Shown here: positions 26,401-36,250 of the stretch, piece after piece | How the letters are laid out: every line of letters begins with the position of its first letter | Numbering within the stretch: position 1 is the stretch's first letter | DNA from: Rhodopirellula sp. SM50 | GTDB taxonomy: Bacteria; Planctomycetota; Planctomycetia; Pirellulales; Pirellulaceae | Direction of reading: 5' to 3' | NCBI RefSeq assembly: GCF_002289565.1 | Contig: NZ_NTFY01000026.1 | Coordinates: 1-56,214, forward strand | Length of the DNA stretch: 56,214 bases | Notes under the pieces: model-generated | Database searches by the model: none | Told to the model about the DNA's origin: nothing | What the model saw: only the letters and a program-made list of their open reading frames with translations | Made by a program: the position numbers and the translations under genes

Positions 26401-27708
26401 TTACACCGCGACACGATGTCCCGGGGCGTACCGCACTTCCATCATTTCGATCTTCTGACGGGTTGCCTGAAGTACCTCAAAGGCGGCGTCTCCGATCTGG
26501 AACGTCGCCCCGGCTTCGGGGATCTCTCCCAGGTTGCTGAGCACCATTCCCGCGACCGTTTCATAGTCGTCGCTCTCGGGCAGCTCCCAATGCAGCCGGT
26601 CGTTGAGGTCATCGATCATCACGCGACCACTGACGATGACCGTGGATTCGTTAATGATTTCGAACCGCGTTTCCTCGTCTTCGTCGGATTCGTCGACGAT
26701 TTCACCGACGATTTCCTCCAATGCGTCCTCGATGGTCACCACCCCGGCGGTCTGTTGAAATTCGTCCAAGACGATCGCCATGTGGGATCGGCTATGCAAA
26801 AACTCTCTCAACAGCGATTCGACGCTGCGATCAACGGGCACCGTCCAGGCGTGCCGCATGATCTCTCCGAGCGGCCGCGAGGGGGTTTTTCCGTCGGCAA
26901 TCTCCGGCAGCAGATCTTTGACGTACAGCACTCCGACGACCTTGTCCAAGGTCCCGTCGTACACCGGCAACCGGGTCCGCCCCGATTCAATCACCTGCTG
27001 CATCACCGCCGGCCAGGTGTCGCCCAGCTGGACCGCATCGATGTCCCCACGCACGGTCATGATGTGACCGACGGTGTCGTCGCTCAGGTCCATCACGTTT
27101 TGAATCATCTCGCGAATACCGGGACCGAAGATGCCTTTGTTGGTTCCCGCGGCAATGATCGTGCGGATCTCGTCTTCGAGTAACTCTTCGGACTCGTCTT
27201 CGTTTTCGTCCTGTCCCGACAACCGGCGGGTGAGCGCCGCGATCACTTCACCGGGAATAGAAAACGGGTTCATGACTGACGTCAACGTGCGCCAGAACGG
27301 CCAGGTGTGATAAAGCACCGGCGCCGATGCAAATCGGGTGACCGCCGCCGGTAGCCAAGCGTGAACGAACATCATCGAGATTGTCGCCAAGACGACCCAT
27401 GCGACCAGCGACCCGAACATGTTGGTCAAGGCCAGCGAGCCGGTGCCCTGTTTGGAAATGATCAGGGCAGCCGTGCCCGCAATCAGAAACAACACCGTTC
27501 CGATCATCCGCAAGTATTCGCTGCCGCGAATCGCTGCGTCCTGATGTTCCAGCACGCTGCTGAAACGTTCTCGGCGTTTCTTGACGCGGCAGAACGCTTC
27601 CAACGATCGTCCCGCGAAACAATCCAGTAACTCCGCGCCCAATCCACCGATGCTGCTGACCAGGAATCCGGCGGCGGAAACCATCAGGTAAGGCCACGCA
27701 TTATCCAT
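26401..27708 (-). CDS. CNNM/CorC-type membrane protein with CBS domains
   Basis: 435 residues from ATG 27708, which overlaps the ybeY stop by 8 nt. A short membrane part (hydrophobic at about 5-25, 68-86, 95-120) is followed by an acidic linker with GQDENEDESEEL. Paired CBS domains lie at about 200-330 (IMTVRGDIDAVQL, GRTRLPVYDGTLDKVVGVLYVKDLL, EEFQQTAGVVTIEDALEEIVGEI type). A C-terminal CorC/HlyC domain ends the protein. The family exports Mg2+ or Co2+, or binds nucleotides to regulate transport. Only about three membrane segments are visible, as usual for DUF21. Overlap with ybeY means translational coupling. Confidence 0.88.
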   Translation of the reverse strand: MDNAWPYLMVSAAGFLVSSIGGLGAELLDCFAGRSLEAFCRVKKRRERFSSVLEHQDAAIRGSEYLRMIGTVLFLIAGTAALIISKQGTGSLALTNMFGSLVAWVVLATISMMFVHAWLPAAVTRFASAPVLYHTWPFWRTLTSVMNPFSIPGEVIAALTRRLSGQDENEDESEELLEDEIRTIIAAGTNKGIFGPGIREMIQNVMDLSDDTVGHIMTVRGDIDAVQLGDTWPAVMQQVIESGRTRLPVYDGTLDKVVGVLYVKDLLPEIADGKTPSRPLGEIMRHAWTVPVDRSVESLLREFLHSRSHMAIVLDEFQQTAGVVTIEDALEEIVGEIVDESDEDEETRFEIINESTVIVSGRVMIDDLNDRLHWELPESDDYETVAGMVLSNLGEIPEAGATFQIGDAAFEVLQATRQKIEMMEVRYAPGHRVAV

Positions 27709-28351
27709 GCTGGTCGCCCTCCGCCACAGCCGGTGCCTGGATCCCCAGATGCGCCAGCACCTCACGTTCGGCGTCTCGCATCAGCGCCCGCTCGTTGGCT
27801 TCGTGATCGTCCATGCCACCGATATGCAGCACGCCATGAATCACGTACAGCAACACTTCATTGGCAATTTCCCAGCCCAGCTCCGATGCGTTCTCTTGAG
27901 CGGTCTCGACGCTGGCGACCAATTCGCCCTCGATGTGATCGGGATCGTCCGAATAGGGAAAACTGATCACGTCGGTCGGGTAATCGTGTGACAGATGGCG
28001 GACATTGATTTCGTGGATCGTCACGTCGTCGGTGATCCGAACGCCGATGTGGCCGCGTTGGAATCCACGCAGCGCCGCGGCCGCTCGCACCGCTTCGGAA
28101 ATCCGATCATCGCTCAGTCCCAGACGATCCTGCCAGGCTTCCACCGTGACGTCCCACAAGACATCCACCGCGACGCCGGCACCACCGCTGGCACTGTCGG
28201 TCGCGCAGTCGCGGAGGGCACTGCTGTCGACTTGATCGGTCGGAGCATTGCCAACGATCGCACCGAAAGGCTCAGGTTCCTCGATATCGGGAGATGCCGG
28301 CTGAGACTTCGAATCGGTCTCAGGCTGGCTGTTGGCTTGGGTATTTGACAC
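27701..28351 (-). CDS. ybeY: Endoribonuclease YbeY (rRNA maturation factor)
   Basis: Single-strand endoribonuclease needed for 16S rRNA 3'-end maturation and ribosome quality control. The metal site reads HGVLHIGGMDDH at residues 172-183. His172 and His176 fit the family, but the third His is one residue later than the usual H3xH5xH spacing because Asp-Asp precedes it. The start is a GTG at 28351 that overlaps the end of the HD gene by 32 nt. The N-terminal 60-70 residues are Ser/Pro/Glu/Asp-rich and extra compared with the usual 150-residue protein; a later start is possible. Confidence 0.9.
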   Translation of the reverse strand: MSNTQANSQPETDSKSQPASPDIEEPEPFGAIVGNAPTDQVDSSALRDCATDSASGGAGVAVDVLWDVTVEAWQDRLGLSDDRISEAVRAAAALRGFQRGHIGVRITDDVTIHEINVRHLSHDYPTDVISFPYSDDPDHIEGELVASVETAQENASELGWEIANEVLLYVIHGVLHIGGMDDHEANERALMRDAEREVLAHLGIQAPAVAEGDQHG

Positions 28352-30698
28352 GTGCGTGATAGATAGCGGTAAGGGACTTCACCAAACTTTTTCGAACAAG
28401 ATTCAATTGCTGGAACGTCAACCCGCACTCGTCGAATTGACCGTCGGCCATTTTCTTTTGCGCGATTCGATCGACCAGGTTCTGAATCCGCGCCGGAGTC
28501 GGATCGACCAGCGTACGGCTGGCACTTTCAACGGTATCGGCCAGCATCATCACGGCCGCTTCCAAGGTCTGGGGCTTCGGCCCAGGATAGCGGAAATCCT
28601 TGTCACTGACCTGTTTTTCGTTTGGATTGTCTTCACTTCGTTTGGCCGCTTCGTTGAAGAAGTATTCGACCAGCGTGGTGCCATGGTGCTGCATGATCAA
28701 GTCGATCAGCGGTTGGGGCAGGTGGTGATTACGCGCCAAATCCGCTCCGTCTTTCACGTGTGCGATAATCACCAACGTGCTCATCGCCGGTTGCAGCGAA
28801 TCGTGTTGGTTGACTCCACTTTGATTTTCGATGAAGTACTCCGGCTTGAACATCTTGCCGATGTCATGAAAGTACGCTCCGACGCGGACCAGCAATCCGT
28901 TGGCCCCGATCGCATCGGCGGCGGCTTCGGCGATCGACGCGACGTTGATGCTGTGATTGTACGTTCCGGGCGCACGCTGTGCCAAACGACGCAACAGCGG
29001 GTGGCTGGCGTCACTGAGGCTCAACAGGCTGAGATCGGTTTGGACGCCGAATGCTTTTTCGATCAACGGCAAGATCGGCGTCAGCGCCGCTGCCGAAATC
29101 ACGATGAATGCCCCGGCACGCAAGCCCTCTTGGGCCAAGCCGGCCAGCACTTCCAGAAAGCTCACCGTCGTCGGCGCGAGACGTTCCACGCCGGTCGGGA
29201 TCGTCGTCGTATCGCCGGTCACGATCCCCACCCCGACCACGGTCAGGAACGTGACCGCGGCGGAGACGCCGCCGACAAACAACAAATGGCTTTGGGTTCG
29301 GATCCGTCCGGTCAGCAGTGTCGACGTCGTGACCGCCGCGGCCAACATCACCAAATGGCTGAGCCCTTCGTTCAAAAACAACGTCACGCTGATGATTGCC
29401 GCCGACATCAGCAACAGCGACAGATCGCGACCGTACACGATCGCGGTGATGATCGAGGCGATGACCAGCGGGGCTAGTTCGCTGCGATACTTGTCGCTGG
29501 CAACCCAGTAACTGATTCCGATCGTGCAGACGAACAGGAACAGCAACTTGGAAAGCTTGACGCGGTCAAACACCAACGAGCGATCGTCGACAAACAGGAT
29601 GTAAGATCCGCACAATAAATAAAGTGCCGCAATCATTCCGCCGTACGCGGCCACCCGGGCGATTCGGTCGATCGCGCCGCGGTAGTTGGTCCATTGGCGG
29701 TGCTCCATGTGCAACAAACGCAATTCGTGCTCATCGAGCGGCTCACCCGCGTCGGCGAGTTCCGATTGCCCGGCGTAGAACTTTTTCATCACCGGCGGGA
29801 CGCTGGCGGCGATCTCCGCTCGCGCCTTGCCGCTGGCTTCGTCGTCATAGGACAACGTCTCATATTCCGGCAGCCGCTTGTCGACCCAATGGCTGACCAT
29901 CTGAGCGACCAGGCGGTGTTGATCGGTTTCGACCTGACCGCCGAATTGCGAGCGAAACTCTTCGGCCAACATCGATTCGATTTTGGGTTTCATCAACGCG
30001 ATCTGGACGTCGTCGACGGTGACTTCGACGGCATCGGACGGCTCGGTCGAATAGACGCGGATGAATCGCTGGCTGCCCTGTTCGGCCTGGTGCTTGATCG
30101 ATTGCAACAAACCGTTGTCGAACTCGTCCTTCTGCAAGTTCTTGATCGCGGTGTCCAGTTTTTCCAGTTCGGGATCACTGGCAAAAACGGCCTTCATCGC
30201 GAGGAATTGCTGATCGGCCGATGGCTGATCGGTGGTCGCCGATTCGGGCGTGACCGCCACGGTCGCGACAAACTCCTCAAACGCCTTTCGCTCCTCGTCA
30301 TTCATTTCCTTGAGCGATTGCGCATCCAGAATCACGAACAAGCGATTCTTCAAACGTGCCCGCAGTTGCTCCAGCGGTGCTTTCCAGTTCCGATAGTAGA
30401 CCGGAACCTCGCGTACTTTTTGCAGCCGCAGTGCTTCGGTCTCGATCTGGTTCTCGACCTCGAAATTCACTCGCGCGATGATGTCGCGCACCGGGATCAT
30501 GCCCGTGCGATAGGCGAATCGGGGTTCCCAGGTCCGGCAAACGACCAGCAGCGCGATCGCCGCGGACAGTCCGATCAGGATCCGGACGGCCCAATCGGCC
30601 TTGTCGCTATCGATCCACCATTGAACCATCTTCGGCTTGGGAATCCCCAGCGATTCGATGCGTTCTTGCCGCGTTCGCGTCTTTGTTTGGCCGTTCAT
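28320..30698 (-). CDS. pgpH: 7TM-HD family phosphohydrolase (PgpH-like)
   Basis: 792 residues: a short cytoplasmic start, TM1 (ILIGLSAAIALLVVC, about 36-50), a large extracytoplasmic 7TMR-HDED domain to about 345, a bundle of further TM helices (about 350-540), and a cytoplasmic HD domain. HD motif residues are NHS near 576, HDIGK with His611-Asp612, and MQHHGTTLVEYFF. PgpH proteins with this layout hydrolyse cyclic-di-AMP; this is family knowledge. It follows phoH by 27 bp and overlaps ybeY, an arrangement conserved in many bacteria. Confidence 0.92.
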   Translation of the reverse strand: MNGQTKTRTRQERIESLGIPKPKMVQWWIDSDKADWAVRILIGLSAAIALLVVCRTWEPRFAYRTGMIPVRDIIARVNFEVENQIETEALRLQKVREVPVYYRNWKAPLEQLRARLKNRLFVILDAQSLKEMNDEERKAFEEFVATVAVTPESATTDQPSADQQFLAMKAVFASDPELEKLDTAIKNLQKDEFDNGLLQSIKHQAEQGSQRFIRVYSTEPSDAVEVTVDDVQIALMKPKIESMLAEEFRSQFGGQVETDQHRLVAQMVSHWVDKRLPEYETLSYDDEASGKARAEIAASVPPVMKKFYAGQSELADAGEPLDEHELRLLHMEHRQWTNYRGAIDRIARVAAYGGMIAALYLLCGSYILFVDDRSLVFDRVKLSKLLFLFVCTIGISYWVASDKYRSELAPLVIASIITAIVYGRDLSLLLMSAAIISVTLFLNEGLSHLVMLAAAVTTSTLLTGRIRTQSHLLFVGGVSAAVTFLTVVGVGIVTGDTTTIPTGVERLAPTTVSFLEVLAGLAQEGLRAGAFIVISAAALTPILPLIEKAFGVQTDLSLLSLSDASHPLLRRLAQRAPGTYNHSINVASIAEAAADAIGANGLLVRVGAYFHDIGKMFKPEYFIENQSGVNQHDSLQPAMSTLVIIAHVKDGADLARNHHLPQPLIDLIMQHHGTTLVEYFFNEAAKRSEDNPNEKQVSDKDFRYPGPKPQTLEAAVMMLADTVESASRTLVDPTPARIQNLVDRIAQKKMADGQFDECGLTFQQLNLVRKSLVKSLTAIYHARVKYPSQQPA

Positions 30699-30725
30699 GT
30701 CTGCGGATCCGATTCCTCGGGTGGG

Positions 30726-31775
30726 CTACCGATCCAACGTTTCCTCGCCACCGCTGCGCCCGGACAATTCGCCTCCGATCACCCGCACGCCGCTGCGCCG
30801 CGGACGAGTCGAAGCTCCGGTATTCTCAGTCTCTTCGTAGGCTTCGACGATGCGTTGCACCAGTCGGTGCCGGACGATGTCTTCGCCGGTCAATCGAATC
30901 ATGCCGATCGCCTTGATCCGATGGAGACGACGGATGGCGTCTTTCAATCCGCTCGTCACTCCACGCGGTAAATCGAGCTGCGTGGCGTCACCGCTGACCA
31001 CCATCTTGCTGCGTTCCCCCATCCGCGTGAGAAACATTTTCATTTGTGCGATCGTCGTGTTTTGGGCTTCGTCCAAGATGATGAAGGCATCGTTGAGTGT
31101 CCGTCCCCGCATGTAGGCCAGTGGAATCACTTCGATGACTTCCTGCTCCATTAACTCACGCGCTTGGTCATAGTCAACCATTTCGCCCAGTGCGTCCAAC
31201 AGTGGTCGCAGATAAGGGTTCAGCTTGGCGCGTAAGTCCCCGGGCAGAAAACCCAGACTTTCGCCCGCTTCCACGGCGGGGCGGACGAGGACGATCTTGC
31301 GAATCTGGCCGGCTTTGAGAGCCTCCACCGCGGTCGCCACCGCTAAATACGTCTTTCCACAGCCGGCCGGCCCGGTCGCGAAGGTCAAGTCGTACTCGCG
31401 AATCGCATCGACGTATTTGGCTTGCCCCTCGGTTCGCGGACGGATTCTGCGGCCGGCATGTTGGATCGCAATGTCTTCGCCGCCGGACACCTTCAATTTG
31501 GCGCCCGGTTCGACCTTGGCGCCCTCCTCGACCGCAGCCGTCTCCACGTCTTCGCCGCCGATCGCACCCTGCTTTTGAACTTTGTGCAGCAGTTTTTCCA
31601 GGGTACGCATCGCCCCGGAGACGCCCTCGCCCTCGCCGGCGATTCGCACTCGTCCGTTTCGATGCGTGATCGTGACATCGAATAACTGCCGCAGCTTTCG
31701 TAAATGTTGGTCTCGGGGACCGAAAAGCTGCAACAACTCGTCGGGCGCCGTGACCGTTAATGTGGCTTCAGTCAT
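30726..31775 (-). CDS. phoH: PhoH-like ATPase
   Basis: 349 residues. An N-terminal KH-like segment (residues 1-65) precedes the P-loop ATPase: Walker A GPAGCGKT at 135-142, Walker B AFIILDEAQNT, then MFLTRMGERSKMVVSGD. PhoH-like proteins (YbeZ) are RNA-related ATPases that work with YbeY on ribosome and RNA quality control, and this gene begins the phoH-pgpH-ybeY-corC run. A Pro/Arg-rich tail of about 25 residues closes the protein. The 130-bp gap upstream separates it from cdsA and may hold the operon promoter. Confidence 0.93.
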   Translation of the reverse strand: MTEATLTVTAPDELLQLFGPRDQHLRKLRQLFDVTITHRNGRVRIAGEGEGVSGAMRTLEKLLHKVQKQGAIGGEDVETAAVEEGAKVEPGAKLKVSGGEDIAIQHAGRRIRPRTEGQAKYVDAIREYDLTFATGPAGCGKTYLAVATAVEALKAGQIRKIVLVRPAVEAGESLGFLPGDLRAKLNPYLRPLLDALGEMVDYDQARELMEQEVIEVIPLAYMRGRTLNDAFIILDEAQNTTIAQMKMFLTRMGERSKMVVSGDATQLDLPRGVTSGLKDAIRRLHRIKAIGMIRLTGEDIVRHRLVQRIVEAYEETENTGASTRPRRSGVRVIGGELSGRSGGEETLDR

Positions 31776-31905
31776 TCGGTTTAGGCCGACCTCTCGGCCA
31801 TCAGTTTGGGATGATCCCGTCGAACCGTTCCTGTCGGGCGGCCCCTGTCCGGGATCACGAAGTAATCAATCAATCGTATCGACTTCACCAGAAGAAGACA
31901 CCGCA

Positions 31906-32901
31906 TTATGGGCCACCAACACCGGTGGCGAAGCAGAAAAATGCCGGCACGCTCGCTGCCAGCAACGAGTCGGTCACGTCCCACACCCCCCCCAATCCGG
32001 GCAGCAGGTTGCCGCTGTCCTTGACGCCGGAATCCCGTTTAAACAGGGATTCAGCGAGGTCTCCCACCATGCCCGAGATCGCCAGGGCCGGTCCCAGCAC
32101 GATCGCCCCGACCCAGGATGAGGCCAAAAGTGCGGATAAACCAGTTTTAACGGCGGTCTCGTTCATCACCGTCGTAGTGTCCGCCGGGCGTGCCAGTAAT
32201 GCGGGAAACAAAAACGCCAGCGCCAAATAGGCGACAACCGTCGACGCCAAGATGCCTCCGATCGCCCCCTCGATCGTTTTTCCGGGCGACAGCCGCGGGA
32301 TCAACTTGTGTCGCCCCAGCGCCCGGCCCGAAAAATACGCGCCCGCGTCGGCCACTTTGGTGACCAGGATCGTCGTCACCAAGGCGGCGAGTCCGAATCG
32401 CCCCGCCGTCGTCTCGGCGTGCAGGCCACGGAGTGCGATCAGCATCGCCATCGGCACTCCGACATACATCGAAACGAAAATCGCCGCCGAGGTTCGCCGG
32501 ATCGCGTTGCCGGGGGTTTCGTTGCCGCTTTTTCCATACTCTCGCATCTCGGCGATCAAACTCAGAAACACCGCCGCCGCCGCCGCCAGCACGATCCAGC
32601 CCAACCGCCCCACGGGGCAGTTTTTAGGGTAGTCGTCCGCGCTCAGTACCCACAGGAACGGGACCGCCGCCGAGGACGCGACCAGCGTGGCAGCGACCAC
32701 TGCGACCGTCCGCCGGACCGGTTGGCCGCCCGCAGCGAGCATCACCGCGATTTCCCAGGCCGTGCCGATCGCGAAAAACAGCAGCAGTGGCAACAGCCAG
32801 ACGCCATCAGCACCCGGAATGCGGATCGAGTAGTCGAGCGACAATAAACCGAGAACGATCACAATCAAGATCGCGCTGGTTCTCAAACGATCACGCAGCA
32901 T
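31906..32901 (-). CDS. cdsA: Phosphatidate cytidylyltransferase
   Basis: Integral membrane enzyme making CDP-diacylglycerol from phosphatidate and CTP. From ATG 32901, which shares one base with the uppS stop (TGATG), it is 331 residues with about eight hydrophobic segments. RLSPGKTIEGAIGG is the conserved SPxKTxEG block. The C-terminal signature reads SLFKRDSGVKDSGNLLPGLGGVWDVTDSL in two halves: KRDSGVKD is intact, but the usual His of PGHGG is Leu and the DRxD end is DVTD. The neighbouring uppS is the classic partner of cdsA. Confidence 0.92.
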   Translation of the reverse strand: MLRDRLRTSAILIVIVLGLLSLDYSIRIPGADGVWLLPLLLFFAIGTAWEIAVMLAAGGQPVRRTVAVVAATLVASSAAVPFLWVLSADDYPKNCPVGRLGWIVLAAAAAVFLSLIAEMREYGKSGNETPGNAIRRTSAAIFVSMYVGVPMAMLIALRGLHAETTAGRFGLAALVTTILVTKVADAGAYFSGRALGRHKLIPRLSPGKTIEGAIGGILASTVVAYLALAFLFPALLARPADTTTVMNETAVKTGLSALLASSWVGAIVLGPALAISGMVGDLAESLFKRDSGVKDSGNLLPGLGGVWDVTDSLLAASVPAFFCFATGVGGP

Positions 32902-33710
32902 CAAGTCTCACCGAACGTTGATTCGACAGGTGTGTCAGTGAGCCCGCCGAAGCGTCGGTCCCTGCACCCGAAACTCTCCAGCGCCGCCGCGAATTCCTGG
33001 CGGCTGAAATCGGGCCAACAGGTATCTGTGACCCACAACTCGGCATAGCTGAGTTGCCAGAGCAAGAAATTGCTCACCCGCATTTCGCCCCCGGTGCGGA
33101 TCATCAGATCGACATCCGGCAACCCCGCGGTGTAGAGCCTTTGCGTGATGGTTTGTTCGTCGATGGCGTCGACGTCCAACAGTCCGGCTTGGACATCACG
33201 ACAAATCGAACGCGTCGCCATCGCCAGCTCGTCGCGTCCGCCATAGTCAATCGCGAGCACCAGTTGCGTGCCTGGGTTGTCCGCCGAAACTTCGATTGTT
33301 TTGTCCATTTCGGCCAAGACGCTCGCGGGCAATCGATCGCGTCGCCCGATCACCTTCAGCCGTAAGCCCTGCTTCATGATCAGCTCGCGCTCCTCGACCA
33401 GGTACTGCTCGAGCAACTGCATCAGGAATTCGAGTTCCGCTTTGGGGCGTTTCCAATTTTCACTGGAAAGGCAATACAGGGTGACCGCTTCGATTCCGAG
33501 TTCGGTGCACGTCTCGCTGACCATCCTGACCGAATCGACGCCACGGCGATGCCCTTCGATTCGCGGCATGCCGCGCGATTGAGCCCAGCGACCGTTGCCG
33601 TCCATGATGATCGCAACATGATCGGGCAGGCGTTGGGGCGCCGCGTTCGGATCGACGCTGCGAGCCTCGTCGGTTTGCGGAGACGTTGAGTCGGGGGTCT
33701 TTGCGTTCAT
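32901..33710 (-). CDS. uppS: Isoprenyl transferase (undecaprenyl diphosphate synthase)
   Basis: 269 residues. The substrate-binding motif MDGNGRWAQSRG is at 36-47 with catalytic Asp37, followed by GHRRGVDSVR, LYCLSSENWKRP and the C-terminal DLMIRTGGEMRVSNFLLWQ. cis-prenyl transferases build the C55 lipid carrier for cell-wall and polysaccharide units. A 30-residue polar N-terminal extension precedes the domain. It begins 7 nt after the purA stop and overlaps cdsA by one base, so the three genes are one translationally linked unit. Confidence 0.95.
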   Translation of the reverse strand: MNAKTPDSTSPQTDEARSVDPNAAPQRLPDHVAIIMDGNGRWAQSRGMPRIEGHRRGVDSVRMVSETCTELGIEAVTLYCLSSENWKRPKAELEFLMQLLEQYLVEERELIMKQGLRLKVIGRRDRLPASVLAEMDKTIEVSADNPGTQLVLAIDYGGRDELAMATRSICRDVQAGLLDVDAIDEQTITQRLYTAGLPDVDLMIRTGGEMRVSNFLLWQLSYAELWVTDTCWPDFSRQEFAAALESFGCRDRRFGGLTDTPVESTFGET

Positions 33711-33717
33711 CGGTCGC

Positions 33718-35046
33718 TCAGGCTCCGATCGGCTGCAAATTCAACTCGTCGGATTGCTTCGTGAAAATGGTTTGGGCACGGTCGGGGCCGACCGACAACA
33801 CGCCGACTGGGATTCCGACGAGGGCTTCGATTCGTCGCACATAGGCCAACGCGCCCTCCGGGAAATCCTCTTCGCGACGCACGTCATCGACCGGTTGTTT
33901 CCAGCCCGGGATCGTTTCATAGATCGGCTTGCAACGGCGAAGCTGGTCGGCATGGCCCGGGAATCGCGTGATCCGCTCGCCGTCCAATTCATAAGCGACG
34001 CAAATCTTGAGCTCATCCAAGTGCGCCAGCACGTCCATCATCATCAACGCCAATCGGGTCACGCCGCTCAGTCGTGCCGTGTAGCGAACCGCAACCGCAT
34101 CGAACCATCCACAGCGTCGCGGACGCCCGGTCGTCGTCCCAAACTCATTGCCCAGCGTGCGGATTTGATCGCCCGTTTCGTCATCCAGTTCCGTCACAAA
34201 CGGCCCGCCACCGACGCGCGTGCTGTAGGCCTTGCAAACGCCCAGGACCGTGTTGATCCAGCGCGGCGGCACCCCGGCACCGGCACAGACGCCGACGCCG
34301 CTGCTGTTGCTGCTGGTGACAAACGGATACGTGCCGTGATCGATATCCAGCAGCGCCCCTTGAGCGCCTTCAAACAGGATCCGTTTGTCCTGTTCGGCGG
34401 CATCCAACAGCGTATCGGTCGTGTCAGCAATCATGCCCTGCAGGCGGTTCGCCCAGCGGGTCGCTTGAGCGATGACCTTGTCGGCGGCGATCGAATCGAG
34501 TTCCTCCTCGGACGCTCCCATGTTTCGCAAGATTGCCAGTTTCTGTTCCGCGACCGTCCGGATGCGTTCATCTCGGCCGGGTTGGACCAAGTCGGTCATT
34601 CGGATCGCGTGGGTGCGTCCCACCTTGTCTCGATAACACGGTCCAATGCCTCGGTTGGTCGTGCCGATCGACTCGCCACGCAGTGCGGTGGCGTTGATCT
34701 GGCGGTCTTCGGCCATGTGCCACGGCATGACCAGGTGGGCCCGCTCGCTGATTTGCAGGTTTTCGTCGCAGTTGACTCCGCGGGGGGCAAGCCCCTCCAT
34801 CTCGCCGATCATGGTCTCGGGATTGATCACCACACCGGGGGTGATCAGATTTTGGACCCCGCGATGCAGGATTCCGCTGGGAATATGGTGCAATTTGTAG
34901 ACTTCATCGCCGACAACCACCGTGTGGCCGGCGTTTGCTCCGCCCTGATAACGGACGACCAAATCAAATTGTGAAGCCAGCAAATCAACTAATTTGCCCT
35001 TCGCTTCATCACCCCACTGCAAACCAATGACGCAAGTTCCCGACAC
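33718..35046 (-). CDS. purA: Adenylosuccinate synthetase
   Basis: GTP-dependent first step from IMP to AMP. The GTG at 35046 follows GGAG by 8 nt; the upstream GTG at 35055 overlaps that site, so 35046 is preferred. The protein is 442 residues. [11 protein letters not shown] at the N-terminus holds the catalytic Asp; the usual Gly before KGK is Ala. NAGHTVV contains the catalytic His, and [19 protein letters not shown] and LSVGPDR complete the family pattern. It heads the purA-uppS-cdsA unit on the minus strand, divergent from cysD. Confidence 0.95.
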   Translation of the reverse strand: MSGTCVIGLQWGDEAKGKLVDLLASQFDLVVRYQGGANAGHTVVVGDEVYKLHHIPSGILHRGVQNLITPGVVINPETMIGEMEGLAPRGVNCDENLQISERAHLVMPWHMAEDRQINATALRGESIGTTNRGIGPCYRDKVGRTHAIRMTDLVQPGRDERIRTVAEQKLAILRNMGASEEELDSIAADKVIAQATRWANRLQGMIADTTDTLLDAAEQDKRILFEGAQGALLDIDHGTYPFVTSSNSSGVGVCAGAGVPPRWINTVLGVCKAYSTRVGGGPFVTELDDETGDQIRTLGNEFGTTTGRPRRCGWFDAVAVRYTARLSGVTRLALMMMDVLAHLDELKICVAYELDGERITRFPGHADQLRRCKPIYETIPGWKQPVDDVRREEDFPEGALAYVRRIEALVGIPVGVLSVGPDRAQTIFTKQSDELNLQPIGA

Positions 35047-35166
35047 CAGAATCACTCCGGAAAAATTGATGAGGCCGGGAAGATTTCGTTCCCCGGCGCA
35101 GAATCCCAGAGCCTAAGCCCCAACACCCCGAATGGCAACGGGAGAGAGAGAAGTTCCATTCCCTCT

Positions 35167-35219
35167 CTTAAAACTGCAACACTCCGCCTATACTCCCACG
35201 GCCGGGCATGGCTTGCCCG
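35167..35219 (+). promoter_or_regulatory. Possible cysD promoter and leader hairpin
   Basis: CTTAAA (35167-35172), 16 nt, then TATACT (35189-35194) resemble a sigma-70-type -35/-10 pair. A 6-bp hairpin CGGGCA-TGGCT-TGCCCG follows at 35203-35219, 37 bp before the cysD ATG. Both are weak signals read by eye. Confidence 0.3.
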
Positions 35220-35256
35220 TTACTAACGCTAGATTCCCCACCCTTACGGCGTCCTG

Positions 35257-36168
35257 ATGTCGGATTACAACCTGACCCACCTAAAACAACTGGAAGCGGA
35301 GAGCATTCATATTTTCCGCGAGGTGGCTGCAGAATTCCAAAATCCCGTGATGCTTTACAGCGTCGGCAAAGACTCTGCAGTGCTGCTCCATCTGGCTCTG
35401 AAGGCCTTCGCTCCGGCCAAACCTCCGTTTCCCTTGCTGCACGTGGACACGACGTGGAAGTTCAAGGAGATGTACGAGTTCCGGGACAATTATGTCGCCA
35501 AGGAATTGGGGCTGGATCTGATCGTGTACATCAACGAAGAAGGCCTCAAGCACAACATCAAGCCGTGGGAGGACAGCGAGCGTCACACCGAGATCATGAA
35601 GACTGACGCGCTCAAGGCCGCTCTGGATCAATACGGTTTTGACGCCGCCTTCGGTGGGGCGCGTCGCGACGAAGAGAAATCGCGGGCCAAGGAACGAGTT
35701 TTCAGCTTTCGCGACAAAGGCCACCGCTGGGACCCCAAGAACCAACGACCCGAGCTTTGGAACCTCTACAACGCACGCGTCAACAAGGGTGAGTCGATTC
35801 GCGTGTTCCCGATGAGTAACTGGACGGAATTGGACGTCTGGCAATACATCCATCTGGAAAACATTCCGATCGTGCCACTTTACCTGTCGACCAAACGCAA
35901 GGTCGTCGAGCGGGACGGGATCCTGATCATGCGCAACGACGACCGCATGCCGCTGTTGGAAGGCGAAGTCGAAGAAGAAAAGATGGTGCGGTTCCGAACG
36001 TTGGGCTGCTACCCGCTGTCCGGGGCGGTCGAATCCGAAGCGACCGATCTGGTGGACGTCATCCAGGAAATGTTGTTGACCACGACCAGCGAGCGACAGG
36101 GACGTGTGATCGACAAAGACGAAGGTGGAGTCGGCATGCAAAAGAAAAAAGAACGGGGCTATTTCTAG
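35257..36168 (+). CDS. cysD: Sulfate adenylyltransferase subunit 2
   Basis: Catalytic subunit of ATP sulfurylase, making APS from sulfate and ATP. 303 residues, starting [16 protein letters not shown]. The PP-loop [13 protein letters not shown] is near residue 35, followed by [24 protein letters not shown] and [12 protein letters not shown]. All hallmarks of CysD are intact. No clear ribosome binding site precedes the ATG. It is followed after 82 bp by cysNC, which supplies the GTPase subunit and APS kinase. PAPS could feed both assimilation and sulfation of polysaccharides. Confidence 0.96.
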   Translation: MSDYNLTHLKQLEAESIHIFREVAAEFQNPVMLYSVGKDSAVLLHLALKAFAPAKPPFPLLHVDTTWKFKEMYEFRDNYVAKELGLDLIVYINEEGLKHNIKPWEDSERHTEIMKTDALKAALDQYGFDAAFGGARRDEEKSRAKERVFSFRDKGHRWDPKNQRPELWNLYNARVNKGESIRVFPMSNWTELDVWQYIHLENIPIVPLYLSTKRKVVERDGILIMRNDDRMPLLEGEVEEEKMVRFRTLGCYPLSGAVESEATDLVDVIQEMLLTTTSERQGRVIDKDEGGVGMQKKKERGYF

Positions 36169-36250
36169 CCATCGGTCACCGCTTTCTTTCACCGGTCCAT
36201 TCGCCAACGCCTCGGCCGCGTCACCCCCTCAACACCTCTCACCAGCAACC

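Noticed and set aside
28332..30971. Long plus-strand frames opposite pgpH
   Set aside because: Shadow frames from third-position GC bias; no motif.
33754..34974. 406-codon plus-strand frame opposite purA
   Set aside because: Antisense shadow with no conserved features.
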